DNA of 64,000 bases, taken from NCBI RefSeq assembly GCF_030852425.1, contig NZ_NSDM01000024.1, positions 1-64,000 of the forward strand. Reading direction: 5' to 3'. Of this stretch, positions 24,531 to 33,588 are shown one piece after another; position 1 is the stretch's first letter, and each line of letters begins with the position of its first letter. Source of the stretch: Saccharothrix longispora (GTDB taxonomy: Bacteria; Actinomycetota; Actinomycetes; Mycobacteriales; Pseudonocardiaceae). Below the pieces are notes generated by a model that was not told the origin of the DNA, searched no databases, and worked only from the letters and a program-made list of their open reading frames with translations. A program made the position numbers and the translations under genes.

Positions 24531-26356
24531 CGCCCCGCGTGGTGCTCGTCGGCGCCTCCGGCCACGGGCGGCTCCACCTGCGCGAGATCGTCGCCCTGGA
24601 GGCCGCCGGACGGGTGGAGCTGGCCGGGGTGTGCGAGACCGGGCCGCTCGACGCCGAGGCGCGGCGGCTCATCGGCGACCGACCGGTGGGCCCGGACCTC
24701 GGCCCGCTGCTGGCGGGCGCGGACATCGGCGTCGTGTCCACTCCCATCCACACGCACGTGCCGCTGGCGCACGCCGTGCTCGACGCCGGGCTGCACCTGC
24801 TGCTGGAGAAACCGCCCACCCCCACCCTCGCCGACTGGCACGAGCTGGTCGGGCGGTCGCGCGGCCGGGTGGTGCAGGTCGGGTTCCAGAGCCTCGGGTC
24901 GCACGCCCTGCGGCGGCTGCGCGGCCTGGTGCGCTCCGGGGAGCTGGGCGCCGTCCGGGGCATCGGGGTGCGCGGCACCTGGTCCCGCGACGACGCCTAC
25001 TACGCCCGCGCGCCCTGGGCGGGCCGCCGCACGCTCGACGGCAGGCCCGTCGTGGACGGCGCGCTGACCAACCCGTTCGCGCACGCCGTGGCCACCGCCC
25101 TCGCGCTGGACGGCAGCACCGGCGTGGACGACGTCGAGGACGTCGAGCTGGAACTGCTGCGCGCCCGTCCCATCGAGGCCGACGACACCTCGTGCCTGCG
25201 GCTGCGCACCCGTCGCGGCACGGTCGTCGTGGTCGCGGTCACGCTGTGCGCGGAGGTGCCGGGCGACCCCGTCCTCGTCGTGCACGGCGAGGCGGTGCGC
25301 GCCGAGCTGCACTACACCGAGCACCGGCTGGTGGTCGACGGGGTCGAGGAGCGGCACGGGCACGACACGCCGCTGCGCAACCTGCTCGACCACCTCGACG
25401 ACCCGGCCGTGCCGCTGAACGCGCCGCTGTCCGCCACCGGCGCGTTCACCCGCGTGCTGGAGGCCGTGCGGACCGCGCCCGACCCCGCGCCGATCGACCC
25501 GCGCTGGCTGCGCCGCAACGGCAGGCGGGTGGACGTCGACGGCGTCGACGACGCGGTGGCCAGGGCGGTCGAGCGGCTGAGCACCTTCGCCGAGCTGGAG
25601 GTGCCGTGGTCACCGCTGGGCGCTGCCGCCCGGTACGGCTGGGACGCCCGGTCGCTGCCGCTGGTCGTGCCGCGACCCGCGCTGCACCCGGTGCGCACGC
25701 TCGGCGGCGTGGTGGTCACCGGGGAGCACCCCGCGGACCACCCGTGGCACCGGGGCATCGGGCTCGCCCTGCCCGACGTGAACGGGGTCGACCTGTGGGG
25801 AGGCCGCGACCACGCGCCCGGTGAGGGGTACGTGCCGGGTGAGCTGGGCGTGGTGGGCGAGGTCGGTCCGGGCGAGCTGGTGTGGTGCGACTCGGCGGGG
25901 GAGGTGCTGCTGCGCGAACGCCGCCGCCTGCGCCGCCGCATCGTCGACGGCGGGTGGGAGCTGGAGTGGAGCAGCGTGCTGTCCGCGCGGACCGAGGTGG
26001 TCCTGCACGGCCCCGGCGGCAAGGGGCGCGCGGGCGCGGGCCACGGCGGCTGGTTCTGGCGGCTGCCCGACCTCGACCCCCTCGCCGTGCGGGTGTTCAG
26101 CCCGGACGGCGAGGGGGAGGAGGAGGTCAACGGCCGCGCCGCGCCGTGGCTCGCGGTCGTGGTCGCGGACCCCGTGCGGCCCTGGACGGCCGTGCTGTCC
26201 GGGCCGGCCGACCCGTGGTTCGTCCGGGTCGCCCGCTACCAGGGGATCGGTTCGGCCCTGGCCTGGGACCGCCCGCTGGTGCTGCGGCCCGGGCGGGAGC
26301 GGGAGATCACCGTGCGCGCGGCGTTCTACGACGGCCTGCGGCTGCCCACCGGGTGA
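24527..26356 (+). CDS. Gfo/Idh/MocA oxidoreductase fused to a PmoA-like (DUF6807) domain
   Basis: A 609-residue two-domain protein. Residues ~1-370 are a Gfo/Idh/MocA sugar dehydrogenase: VVLVGASGHGRLHL as the dinucleotide loop, STPIHTH, LLLEKPPTPT with the EKP motif, and DGALTNPFAHAV in the substrate domain. Residues ~390-609 are a PmoA-like domain: GGVVVTGEHPADHPWHRGIGLALPDVNG, NLWGGRDH-like DLWGGRDH, and a C-terminal GPADPWFVRVARYQGIGSA. DUF6807 proteins are usually separate genes beside such oxidoreductases in sugar loci; here they are one chain. It probably acts on a sugar released from rhamnogalacturonan. Last gene before a strong terminator. Confidence 0.88.
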   Translation: MTPRVVLVGASGHGRLHLREIVALEAAGRVELAGVCETGPLDAEARRLIGDRPVGPDLGPLLAGADIGVVSTPIHTHVPLAHAVLDAGLHLLLEKPPTPTLADWHELVGRSRGRVVQVGFQSLGSHALRRLRGLVRSGELGAVRGIGVRGTWSRDDAYYARAPWAGRRTLDGRPVVDGALTNPFAHAVATALALDGSTGVDDVEDVELELLRARPIEADDTSCLRLRTRRGTVVVVAVTLCAEVPGDPVLVVHGEAVRAELHYTEHRLVVDGVEERHGHDTPLRNLLDHLDDPAVPLNAPLSATGAFTRVLEAVRTAPDPAPIDPRWLRRNGRRVDVDGVDDAVARAVERLSTFAELEVPWSPLGAAARYGWDARSLPLVVPRPALHPVRTLGGVVVTGEHPADHPWHRGIGLALPDVNGVDLWGGRDHAPGEGYVPGELGVVGEVGPGELVWCDSAGEVLLRERRRLRRRIVDGGWELEWSSVLSARTEVVLHGPGGKGRAGAGHGGWFWRLPDLDPLAVRVFSPDGEGEEEVNGRAAPWLAVVVADPVRPWTAVLSGPADPWFVRVARYQGIGSALAWDRPLVLRPGREREITVRAAFYDGLRLPTG

Positions 26357-26395
26357 CCGTGTGGAGCGTCCCGTCCGCCTGATCACGATCCGACG

Positions 26396-26426
26396 CCATG
26401 CCCTGCTCCGGCGGAGCAGGGCATGG
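26396..26426 (+). terminator. Strong terminator hairpin of the pectin ABC operon
   Basis: CCATGCCCTGCTCCG (26396-26410) pairs with CGGAGCAGGGCATGG (26412-26426), leaving a minimal loop; 40 bp after the fusion gene. Confidence 0.8.
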
Positions 26427-26490
26427 GCCATTCGTGGTGTGAATTCCTCCGAACGGGGTACTCCCTCTCGGATCGAGGGGAGTGCACACG

Positions 26491-26628
26491 ATGGCGAAGC
26501 ACCGATTGGGCCAGTCCGAGGGCCGGCAGTGGGGTGGTCCGGACCTGGTCTCCGGAGCCGAGGACGCCCTGGCCCGCGGCGACCGCGAACAGGCCGAGAC
26601 CACCCCGGAGCGGCTCGACGACGACTAG
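26491..26628 (+). CDS. Small hydrophilic protein, unknown function
   Basis: A 45-residue frame from ATG 26491 with GAGGGGAG upstream: MAKHRLGQSEGRQWGG, then acidic DALARGDREQAETTP ending in three Asp. It is charged, with no membrane or signal segment, and looks like the small Gly/Glu-rich proteins of actinomycetes without known role. It stands alone between the terminator and surE (convergent). The good ribosome site is the main support. Confidence 0.5.
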   Translation: MAKHRLGQSEGRQWGGPDLVSGAEDALARGDREQAETTPERLDDD

Positions 26629-26644
26629 GACCCGAACGCGCCGG

Positions 26645-27397
26645 TCAGAAATCCAGGTCGGCGTCCTCGCTCACCGAGCGCAGCGCGGTCACCGTCGGGT
26701 GCCCGCCGGAGAGGACGGCGGCGTCGCTGCCCGGCGGCAGTTCGCCCTCCACCGCCACCGAGGCGATGTCGATCGACCCGTCGTCGGTGTCCTTGACCCG
26801 GCTCTGCACCGCGCCGAACTCGGCCAGCCCGGCCCGCTTCGGCTCGGCCCAGGAGGCGTCGGGCTCGGCGGCGTTGGGCACGTTCAGGTTGAGCACCGAG
26901 CCCGGTGGCAGCGCGGCGAGCCGGTCGAACAGGCCCGACGCGACCGCCACGGCGGTGTCCCAGTGGTGCGGCACGTCCGCGTCCAGTCCGACGTCGAGGG
27001 ACACCGCCATCGCGCTCACCCCGTTGACGGAGGCGGTGAGCGCCGCGCCGACCGTGCCGGAGTGCAGCACGGCCCGGCCCACGTTCGCGCCGCGGTTCAC
27101 GCCCGACAGCACGATGTCCGGTGGGGCGCCGAACGCGCCCTGCGTGGCGACCATCGCGATCAGGCCGGGGTGCGCCGAGACCGCGTAGGCGGGCACGTCT
27201 GGCAGGCCGGGCAGCTGCCGTTCCTCCACCACGATCCGCCGGTCGTCCTCGGCCGCGGTCAAGCCGGCGCTGGTGCCGCTGGACTCGCGGGCGGGCGCGG
27301 CGACCACGGTTTCCCACCCGTGCTCCACCGCGCCGCGCGCGAGGGCGGCCAGCCCCGGCGAGTCGATGCCGTCGTCGTTGGTGATCAGTACCCTCAC
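26645..27397 (-). CDS. surE: 5'/3'-nucleotidase SurE
   Basis: A 250-residue SurE: VLITNDDGIDSPG at the N terminus (metal-binding NDD), AAPARESSGTSAG, LSGVNRGANVG with the conserved Asn, and HSGTVGAA. It hydrolyses nucleoside monophosphates with a divalent metal. The GTG at 27397 overlaps the stop of the PfkB kinase (GTGA), so the two are coupled; a longer GTG at 27409 would lie inside that gene. Confidence 0.93.
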   Translation of the reverse strand: MRVLITNDDGIDSPGLAALARGAVEHGWETVVAAPARESSGTSAGLTAAEDDRRIVVEERQLPGLPDVPAYAVSAHPGLIAMVATQGAFGAPPDIVLSGVNRGANVGRAVLHSGTVGAALTASVNGVSAMAVSLDVGLDADVPHHWDTAVAVASGLFDRLAALPPGSVLNLNVPNAAEPDASWAEPKRAGLAEFGAVQSRVKDTDDGSIDIASVAVEGELPPGSDAAVLSGGHPTVTALRSVSEDADLDF

Positions 27398-28314
27398 TCG
27401 TGCTTCCACGGGGTGAGGGTTACCCGTTCCGCCAGCTCCCGCACCACGTCGCCGCTACCGGTGCCCAGGCCGTGCCGCGTGATGTTGACCGCGCCGGCCG
27501 CCGCGCCGAGCTTCAGCGCGTCCTTCAGCGACTTGCCGAGCGCGAGACCGGCGGCCAGCCCCGCGGTCATCGAGTCACCGCCGCCGCGGGTGTCCACGGG
27601 GGAGAGGTCGGGCGACTCGACGAGGTAGAACTCCTCCTCGACCAGCGCCAGGGTCTCCTCGGCGGCCCGGGACACGACGACCGCGCGGGCGCCGCACTCC
27701 GCCAGCTCGCGGACGCCCTCCACCAGGTCGGGCAGCGAGTCGGACTTGGCCAGCCCGTCGGACACCAGCTCCTCGTGGCTGACCTTCACCACCGCGGGCC
27801 CGCCCTTGAGGGCCGCGGCGAGCCGCCCGCCCGACAGGTCCACGACGACCTGGCACCCGTTGCCGCCCAAGTCCTTCGCGAGGCGCTCGTAGACGGAGTC
27901 GGGCACCGGCTCGTCGTCGGCGGCGGGGCCGCTGAGCACGGCGACGCCCGCGTTGAGCGACTCCATCAACGTCATCTCGTACAGGTCGTCCAGCTCGTGG
28001 CGGGTCAGCGCGTCGGCGGGCATCCGCACCGCCTCGTCGCGACTGCCGTCGCGCCGGTCGTGCACGTAACCGCCGTTGCGGGCGGCGACGTCGCGTGCCT
28101 TGAGCTCGACCCCGATCAGGTGCCGCAGCACGTGACCGGTCTCCCCGCCGAGCGCGGCGCACAGCACGACCTCCGCGCCGAGCGACTGGATCATCCGCGA
28201 CTGCCACACACCCTGACCACCCGCGTGCACGTGGATGTCCGGCGCACCGTCCAACTCCTCCACCGTCACCGTCAACTCCGGGGACGGCGCGAACACCGCA
28301 ACTCGACCAGTCAT
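27394..28314 (-). CDS. PfkB-family sugar kinase
   Basis: A 306-residue ribokinase-fold enzyme from ATG 28314: GGQGVWQSRMIQSLG near residue 33 (the GG-N-type substrate motif in 1-phosphofructokinase-like proteins), a central VVVDLSGG, and the catalytic DTRGGGDSMTAGL near 240 (GxGD with the base Asp). The closest pattern is the 1-phosphofructokinase group, but the first motif lacks the usual GGKGxN Asn, so substrate is open. It is coupled to surE downstream and lies only 29 bp after the M1 peptidase, so transcription from the Pls-type operon may continue into it. Confidence 0.85.
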   Translation of the reverse strand: MTGRVAVFAPSPELTVTVEELDGAPDIHVHAGGQGVWQSRMIQSLGAEVVLCAALGGETGHVLRHLIGVELKARDVAARNGGYVHDRRDGSRDEAVRMPADALTRHELDDLYEMTLMESLNAGVAVLSGPAADDEPVPDSVYERLAKDLGGNGCQVVVDLSGGRLAAALKGGPAVVKVSHEELVSDGLAKSDSLPDLVEGVRELAECGARAVVVSRAAEETLALVEEEFYLVESPDLSPVDTRGGGDSMTAGLAAGLALGKSLKDALKLGAAAGAVNITRHGLGTGSGDVVRELAERVTLTPWKHE

Positions 28315-28343
28315 AATCGGACATCTACCCCAATTCGTCGTGA

Positions 28344-29612
28344 TCAAATCACGGGCAGTCGGGCCTCCCCCAGCCAGGAGTCGAACAGCGCGCCCAACGG
28401 CAGGGCGGTGTGCCGGGCGGCCACCGCCTCGAAGTCCGCCGTCGTCGCCGTGGCGTGCCGGAACGTCGTGGTCCAGTCCCGCAGCAGCGCGAAGAACTCC
28501 ACGTCGCCGACGCGCTCGCGCAACGCCTGGAGCAGCAGCGCCCCGCGCTGGTACACGCGGTCGTCGAACAGGCCGGCCTCGCCGGGGTCGCCGATCCTCA
28601 GGTCCTGCGGCAGCCGGGTGAGCCGGGCGTGCGCCCGCCGCGCCTGCACCGCCGCGGTCAGGCCGCCCGAGCGCTCCGACCACAGCCACTCCGCGTAGCA
28701 GGCGAAGCCCTCGTTGAGCCAGATGTCCCGCCAGTCGGCCAACCCCACCGCGTTGCCGAACCACTGGTGCGCCAGCTCGTGCGCGACCAGCCGCTCGTGC
28801 CCGCGCCGCCCGTCCACGTGGTTGGCCCCGAAGACCGACATGCCCTGCGCCTCGACCGGCACGTCCAGCTCGTCGTCGGTCACCACGACCTGGTAGTGCC
28901 GGAACGGGTACGGCCCGAACAGCTCCTCGAAGACCTCCACCATCCGGGGTTGGCGGGCGAAGTCGTGCCGGGCCGCGCGCAGCAGCCGGGCGGGCACCGC
29001 CACGTCCTGCCCGTCGGCCGGGGCGAACCGCTCGTACACGCCGATCTGCACCGACGCCAGGTAGGTCGCCATCGGCTCGGCCTGCTCGTAGACCCACCGC
29101 GTGGTGCTGCCGCCGATCCGGCCGTCGACGAGGACCCCGTTGGCGAGCACCGTGTACGGCGACGCGGTGGTCACCGCGATCCGGTACGTCGCCTTGTCGC
29201 GCACCAGGTCGTTGCACGGGAACCAGGACGGCGCGCCCACCGGCTGGCCGGCCACCAGCGCGCCGTCGGCGAGCTGGTCCCAGCCCAGTTCGCCCCAGTG
29301 CCGGGTGCGCACGGGCCGCACCGCGCCCGCGTAGCGCACCTCGACGGTGAACGGGCCGTCGACCGGGCGGGCCGGGCGGACGCGCAGCTTGCCGCCGCCG
29401 AGCGCGAACCGGGCGGCCTTGCCGTCCACCAGCACGCGCTGCACGGCCGGTCCCGCGAAGTCCAGCACCACCGGGCTGAGCGGCGCGTCGGCGACGGCGG
29501 ACAGCACCGCCCGCCCCGACAGGCGACCGCTGATCCGGTACTCCAGGTCGAGGTCGTAGTGCGCGACCCGGTAGCGGCCGTCGCCGTTGCCCGGCAGGTA
29601 CGGTCCGCTCAT
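28344..29612 (-). CDS. M1-family zinc metallopeptidase coupled to a Pls-type synthetase (Pld-like)
   Basis: A 422-residue M1 peptidase. Residues ~1-180 form the beta-saddle domain; HELAH at 278-282 and the third Zn ligand Glu 19 residues later (HExxH-x18-E, in WLNEGFACY) are intact. The exopeptidase GAMEN motif reads AQGMSVFGAN, which departs from canonical aminopeptidase N. The length is about half of PepN, with the C-terminal helical domain missing. Its ATG overlaps the stop of the Pls-type NRPS by 4 bp. In Streptomyces albulus an M1-type zinc peptidase gene (pld) beside pls degrades epsilon-poly-lysine, so a similar self-degradation or protection role is inferred. Confidence 0.85.
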   Translation of the reverse strand: MSGPYLPGNGDGRYRVAHYDLDLEYRISGRLSGRAVLSAVADAPLSPVVLDFAGPAVQRVLVDGKAARFALGGGKLRVRPARPVDGPFTVEVRYAGAVRPVRTRHWGELGWDQLADGALVAGQPVGAPSWFPCNDLVRDKATYRIAVTTASPYTVLANGVLVDGRIGGSTTRWVYEQAEPMATYLASVQIGVYERFAPADGQDVAVPARLLRAARHDFARQPRMVEVFEELFGPYPFRHYQVVVTDDELDVPVEAQGMSVFGANHVDGRRGHERLVAHELAHQWFGNAVGLADWRDIWLNEGFACYAEWLWSERSGGLTAAVQARRAHARLTRLPQDLRIGDPGEAGLFDDRVYQRGALLLQALRERVGDVEFFALLRDWTTTFRHATATTADFEAVAARHTALPLGALFDSWLGEARLPVI

Positions 29613-32600
29613 CGCCAGGCGGAGATCGGGTTGCCCAGCCAGCGCGTGCCCGCGGGGACGTGCTCGCCCCGCATCACCAGCGACGCCGGGCCCACCGTCG
29701 TGTGCGGGCCGACCGACGCCCCGGGCAGCACGATCCCGTGCGGGCCGAGCGTCGCGCCGGCCGCGAGCGCCACCGCGTCCATGCGCAGGATCCGATCGTG
29801 GAACAGGTGGGTCTGCACCACGCACCCCCGGTTGACCGCCGCACCGTCGCCCAGCGACACCAGGTCGGCCTCGGGGAACCAGTACGACTCGACCCACGTG
29901 CCGCGGCCGACCCGCGCGCCCAGCGCGCGCAGCCACACCGCCGTCACCGGCGACCCGCCCGTCGAGCCGACCAGCCACGGCACGGCCAGCACCTCGACGA
30001 ACGTGTCGGCCAGCTCGTTGCGCCAGACGAACCCGCTCCACAGGGGGTGCTCGCGCGCCCGGAACCGGCCCACCAGCAGCCACTTCGCCGCCACCGCCAC
30101 CGCGCACGCCACGACGCCGGCCGCGAGCAGCACCGGACCGGCGAGCAGCGGCCCCACCTCGCGCAGCGCGAACAGCACGCCGACGACCAGGGCGACGTGG
30201 CACATCACCGGCACCACCCGGCACAGCTCGACCAGCGCCCGCGCCACGACCAGGCGGCGCGGCGGGTCGAACGTGCGGCTCAGGTCGCCCTCCTCGGCCG
30301 CGCGGGGCAGCTTCATCGGCGGCATGCCCAGGTAGGAGCTGCCCGCCTTGGCGCGCTTCGGCGTGGCCGACAGCACGCCGACCAGGCCGCGGTTGGGCAC
30401 CGCGCGACCGGGCGCGGTCATGCCCGAGTTGCCCAGGAACGCCCGCTTGCCGACCCTCGCCTGGGCGATGCGCAGCCGCCCGCCGCCCAGCTCGTAGGTG
30501 GCGACCATGGTGTCGTCGGCGAGGAACGCGCCGTCGCCGATCGTCGTCATCCTCGGCAGCGCGACCACGGTGGACGCCTCGACCCGGCGACCCACCCGCA
30601 TGCCGAGCAGGCGCAGCCACACCGGCGTGAACAGGCTCGCGTACAGCGGGAACAGCGCGACGCGCGCGGTGCTCATCAGCCGCTCGGTGGTCCACGCCTG
30701 CCAGGCGACGCGGCTGTGCACCGGGTGGCTGCCCGCGCGCAGGCCGGTGCCGAGCAGCCGCACGCACACCAGCACCAGCAGCGCGTACGCGCCGAGCCAC
30801 ACCACCGTGGCGAGCGGCACGGCGAGCAGCGCCGAGGTGAGCGTGAGGGGTTCGCGCACGACCAGCAGCACGGCGGGCAGCGCGGCGGCGGCCGGGATCA
30901 GGCCGAGCGCGGAGGCGGTGAGGCCGTAGGCGAGCTTCCACCGCCGCGAGCGCGGCGGGCGCGGGCCGGGACGGCCGGCCTTGCCGGTGCGCGTCGCGGG
31001 CACGCCCGCCCAGCGCTGCCCGGTGGGCACGGAGCCGGTGACACCGGAGCCGGGCGCGACCTCGGCCCGCTTGCCGACGCGCGCGCCCGGGAACAGCGTG
31101 CTGCGGGCGCCGACGACCGCGCCCGCGCCGATCCGCACGCGGCCGACGTGGACCAGGTCGCCGTCGACCCAGTGGCCGGACAGGTCCACCTCGGGCTCCA
31201 CGGCGCTGCCGCGGCCGAGCTTGAGCATCCCGGTGACCGGCGGCAGCGAGTGCAGGTCGACGTCCGGGCCGACCTTCGCGCCCAGGGCGCGGGCGTAGTG
31301 GGTGACCCACGAGCCGGTGAGGTTGGTGGCGCCGCTGGACTCGGCGAGCCGTTCGGCGGCCCACAGCCGCAGGTGCACGCCCCCGCCGCGCGGGTACGAG
31401 CCGGGTGTGACGCCGCGCAGCAGCAGCCGTGCGCCGCCCGCCGCGATCGCGACCTTGCCGGGCGGGCTGACCAGCAGCAGCCAGCCGGCGGCGAGCCACC
31501 ACCACGACACGTGCGGCGTGATGCCCAGGACGTTGCCGAGGGCGGCGAGCGCGAGCGACCAGCGCAGCCCGACCAGGCTCGTGAGCGGTACGAGCAGCAG
31601 CAGTTGCAGCAGCCCGGCGCGGCGGGGCGTGGGCACGACCTCGCGGGCGGCGGCGCGGTGGCCGGCCAGGTCGTCCAGCCGCGCGGCCATCCCGCGCAGC
31701 GTGGGGTGCTGGTAGACGTCGCTGACCGAGCCGCCCGCGTGCCGGGTGCGGACCAGCGTCACCAGCCGGGCCGCGGCCAGGCTGCCGCCGCCGTGGGCGA
31801 AGAAGTCTGCGTCGGGGTCGGCGACGCGGGAGCCCAGCACCTCGGCCCACTGGTCGGCCAGCCACGCCTCGGTGGGGGTGAGGTCGGCGTGCGCGGACTC
31901 GTCGGCGGCCGGCGGCAGCGGCCACGGCAGCGCGTCGCGGTCGACCTTGCCGGACGTGCGGGTGGGCAGCGTGCCGACCACGGCGAGCACCGGCACGAGC
32001 GCCGCGGGCAGCGCGGACCGCAACCGGTCCAGCGCGGCGGCCTGGTCGAACGCGTCCCCGTCGGCGGGCACGACGTACCCGACGAGCACCTGGTTGCCGC
32101 TCTTGGTGGACCGCACGGCCGCGGCGGCGCCGGCGACGTCGGGCAGCGCCTGGAGCGCCGTGTCCACCTCGCCCAGCTCGATGCGCCGACCACCCAGCTT
32201 GACCTGCTCGTCGGCGCGGCCCAGGAACACCAGCCCCTCGGGCTCGGCGCGCACGAGGTCGCCGCTGCGGTAGGCGCGGTCCCAGCCCAGCGCGGGCAGC
32301 GGCGCGAACTTCTCCGCGTCCTTGGCCGCGTCGAGGTAGCGGGCCAGGCCGACCCCGCCGATCACCAGCTCGCCCGAGCCGCCCATCGGCACCGGCCCGC
32401 CCGCCGCGTCGACCACGACCAGCTCCCAGCCGTCGAGCGGCAGCCCGATGCGCACGGGGGGTTCACCGGTCAGCCGGGCGGCGCAGGCCACCACGGTGGC
32501 CTCGGTGGGGCCGTAGGTGTTCCACACCTCGCGGCCCTCGACGGCCAGCCGCTCGGCCAGCTCCGGCGGGCACGCCTCGCCGCCGAAGATCAGCAGCCGC

Positions 32601-33409
32601 ACGTCGTCGAGCGCGTCCACCGGCCACAGCGCGGCCAGCGTCGGCACCGTGGACACCACGGTGATCTCGCGCTCCACCAGCCACGGCCCCAGGTCGAACC
32701 CGGTGCGCACCAGGGCGCGCGGCGCCGGGACCAGGCACGCGCCGTTGCGCCAGGCCAGCCACATCTCCTCGCACGACGCGTCGAACGCCACCGACAGCCC
32801 GGCCAGCACCCGGTCGTCGGGGCCGATCGGGTCGTCGGGCAGGAACAGCCGCGCCTCGGCGTCCACGAACGCCGCGGCCGAGCGGTGGCTGACCGCGACG
32901 CCCTTGGGCTTGCCGGTGGAACCGGAGGTGAAGATGATCCACGCGTCGTCGTCGGGGCCGGGCGAGCCGACCGCGCCGAGCGGCGCGCGCAACGGGGTCA
33001 GGGCGCGGTGCTCGCCGAGCACGGCGCACGCGCCCGCCTCGCCGAACACCAGTTCGGCGCGCTCGTCGGGGTCGTCGGCGTCCACCGGCACGTACGCGGC
33101 GCCCGCGGCGAGGACCCCGAGCACGGCCACGTAGAGGTCCACCGTGCCCGACGGCACGCGGATGCCGACCCGGTCGCCGACGCCGATGCCGGCCTCGGCC
33201 AGGGCGCGCCGCTGCGCGTCGACCTCGTCGAGCAGGTCGCGGTAGGTCAGCGACGTCGTGCCGTCGTCGAGCGCGGGGGAGTGCGGGTGGCGCTGCGCGG
33301 TGTCGGCGAGGACGTCGACGAGGGTGCGCGCGGGGGCGGCGACGCCGGCGCGGAACAGAGCGGGCGTGGCGGTCGGCGTGGGGAGGGCGGTGTCGGGGGC
33401 GATGGTCAC
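29609..33409 (-). CDS. Pls-type single-module NRPS (poly-amino-acid synthetase, lysine-like code)
   Basis: A 1266-residue protein, close to S. albulus Pls (~1.3 kaa). The A domain (~20-500) has FTSGSTGKPKGV near 160, NTYGPTEATV near 297, YRSGDLV, GRADEQVKLGGRRIELGEVD, and TSGKVDRDALP with the catalytic Lys. The carrier domain has HGGGSL with Ser543. Then six transmembrane helices (first LLQLLLLVPLTSLVGL) separate three soluble hexapeptide-like/condensation-like blocks (GDLVHVGRVRIGAGAVVGAR; MTTIGDGAFLADDTMVA; NPISAWR end), as in Pls. Aligning the pocket to GrsA gives D-A-E-S-I-G-T-V-V-K, near published lysine codes. It should make a lysine-type homopolymer at the membrane. GTG start is uncertain (no strong ribosome site). 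Confidence 0.88.
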   Translation of the reverse strand: MTIAPDTALPTPTATPALFRAGVAAPARTLVDVLADTAQRHPHSPALDDGTTSLTYRDLLDEVDAQRRALAEAGIGVGDRVGIRVPSGTVDLYVAVLGVLAAGAAYVPVDADDPDERAELVFGEAGACAVLGEHRALTPLRAPLGAVGSPGPDDDAWIIFTSGSTGKPKGVAVSHRSAAAFVDAEARLFLPDDPIGPDDRVLAGLSVAFDASCEEMWLAWRNGACLVPAPRALVRTGFDLGPWLVEREITVVSTVPTLAALWPVDALDDVRLLIFGGEACPPELAERLAVEGREVWNTYGPTEATVVACAARLTGEPPVRIGLPLDGWELVVVDAAGGPVPMGGSGELVIGGVGLARYLDAAKDAEKFAPLPALGWDRAYRSGDLVRAEPEGLVFLGRADEQVKLGGRRIELGEVDTALQALPDVAGAAAAVRSTKSGNQVLVGYVVPADGDAFDQAAALDRLRSALPAALVPVLAVVGTLPTRTSGKVDRDALPWPLPPAADESAHADLTPTEAWLADQWAEVLGSRVADPDADFFAHGGGSLAAARLVTLVRTRHAGGSVSDVYQHPTLRGMAARLDDLAGHRAAAREVVPTPRRAGLLQLLLLVPLTSLVGLRWSLALAALGNVLGITPHVSWWWLAAGWLLLVSPPGKVAIAAGGARLLLRGVTPGSYPRGGGVHLRLWAAERLAESSGATNLTGSWVTHYARALGAKVGPDVDLHSLPPVTGMLKLGRGSAVEPEVDLSGHWVDGDLVHVGRVRIGAGAVVGARSTLFPGARVGKRAEVAPGSGVTGSVPTGQRWAGVPATRTGKAGRPGPRPPRSRRWKLAYGLTASALGLIPAAAALPAVLLVVREPLTLTSALLAVPLATVVWLGAYALLVLVCVRLLGTGLRAGSHPVHSRVAWQAWTTERLMSTARVALFPLYASLFTPVWLRLLGMRVGRRVEASTVVALPRMTTIGDGAFLADDTMVATYELGGGRLRIAQARVGKRAFLGNSGMTAPGRAVPNRGLVGVLSATPKRAKAGSSYLGMPPMKLPRAAEEGDLSRTFDPPRRLVVARALVELCRVVPVMCHVALVVGVLFALREVGPLLAGPVLLAAGVVACAVAVAAKWLLVGRFRAREHPLWSGFVWRNELADTFVEVLAVPWLVGSTGGSPVTAVWLRALGARVGRGTWVESYWFPEADLVSLGDGAAVNRGCVVQTHLFHDRILRMDAVALAAGATLGPHGIVLPGASVGPHTTVGPASLVMRGEHVPAGTRWLGNPISAWR

Positions 33410-33588
33410 CGGCCGACACCGGTGGGACGTGAACGCACGGTGTGATCCTCCGAAGGGGCGACGAGCTGCTCCACGCCCGGCGGAACCGGTCAAGCAGCCT
33501 GGGCGGTCGCTCCAGCGAAACCGCCGACGTGCGACTTTACCCAGCTTTAACGGGCCTGTCCCGATCTGCGCGTCGCGAGTGGGTGGTG

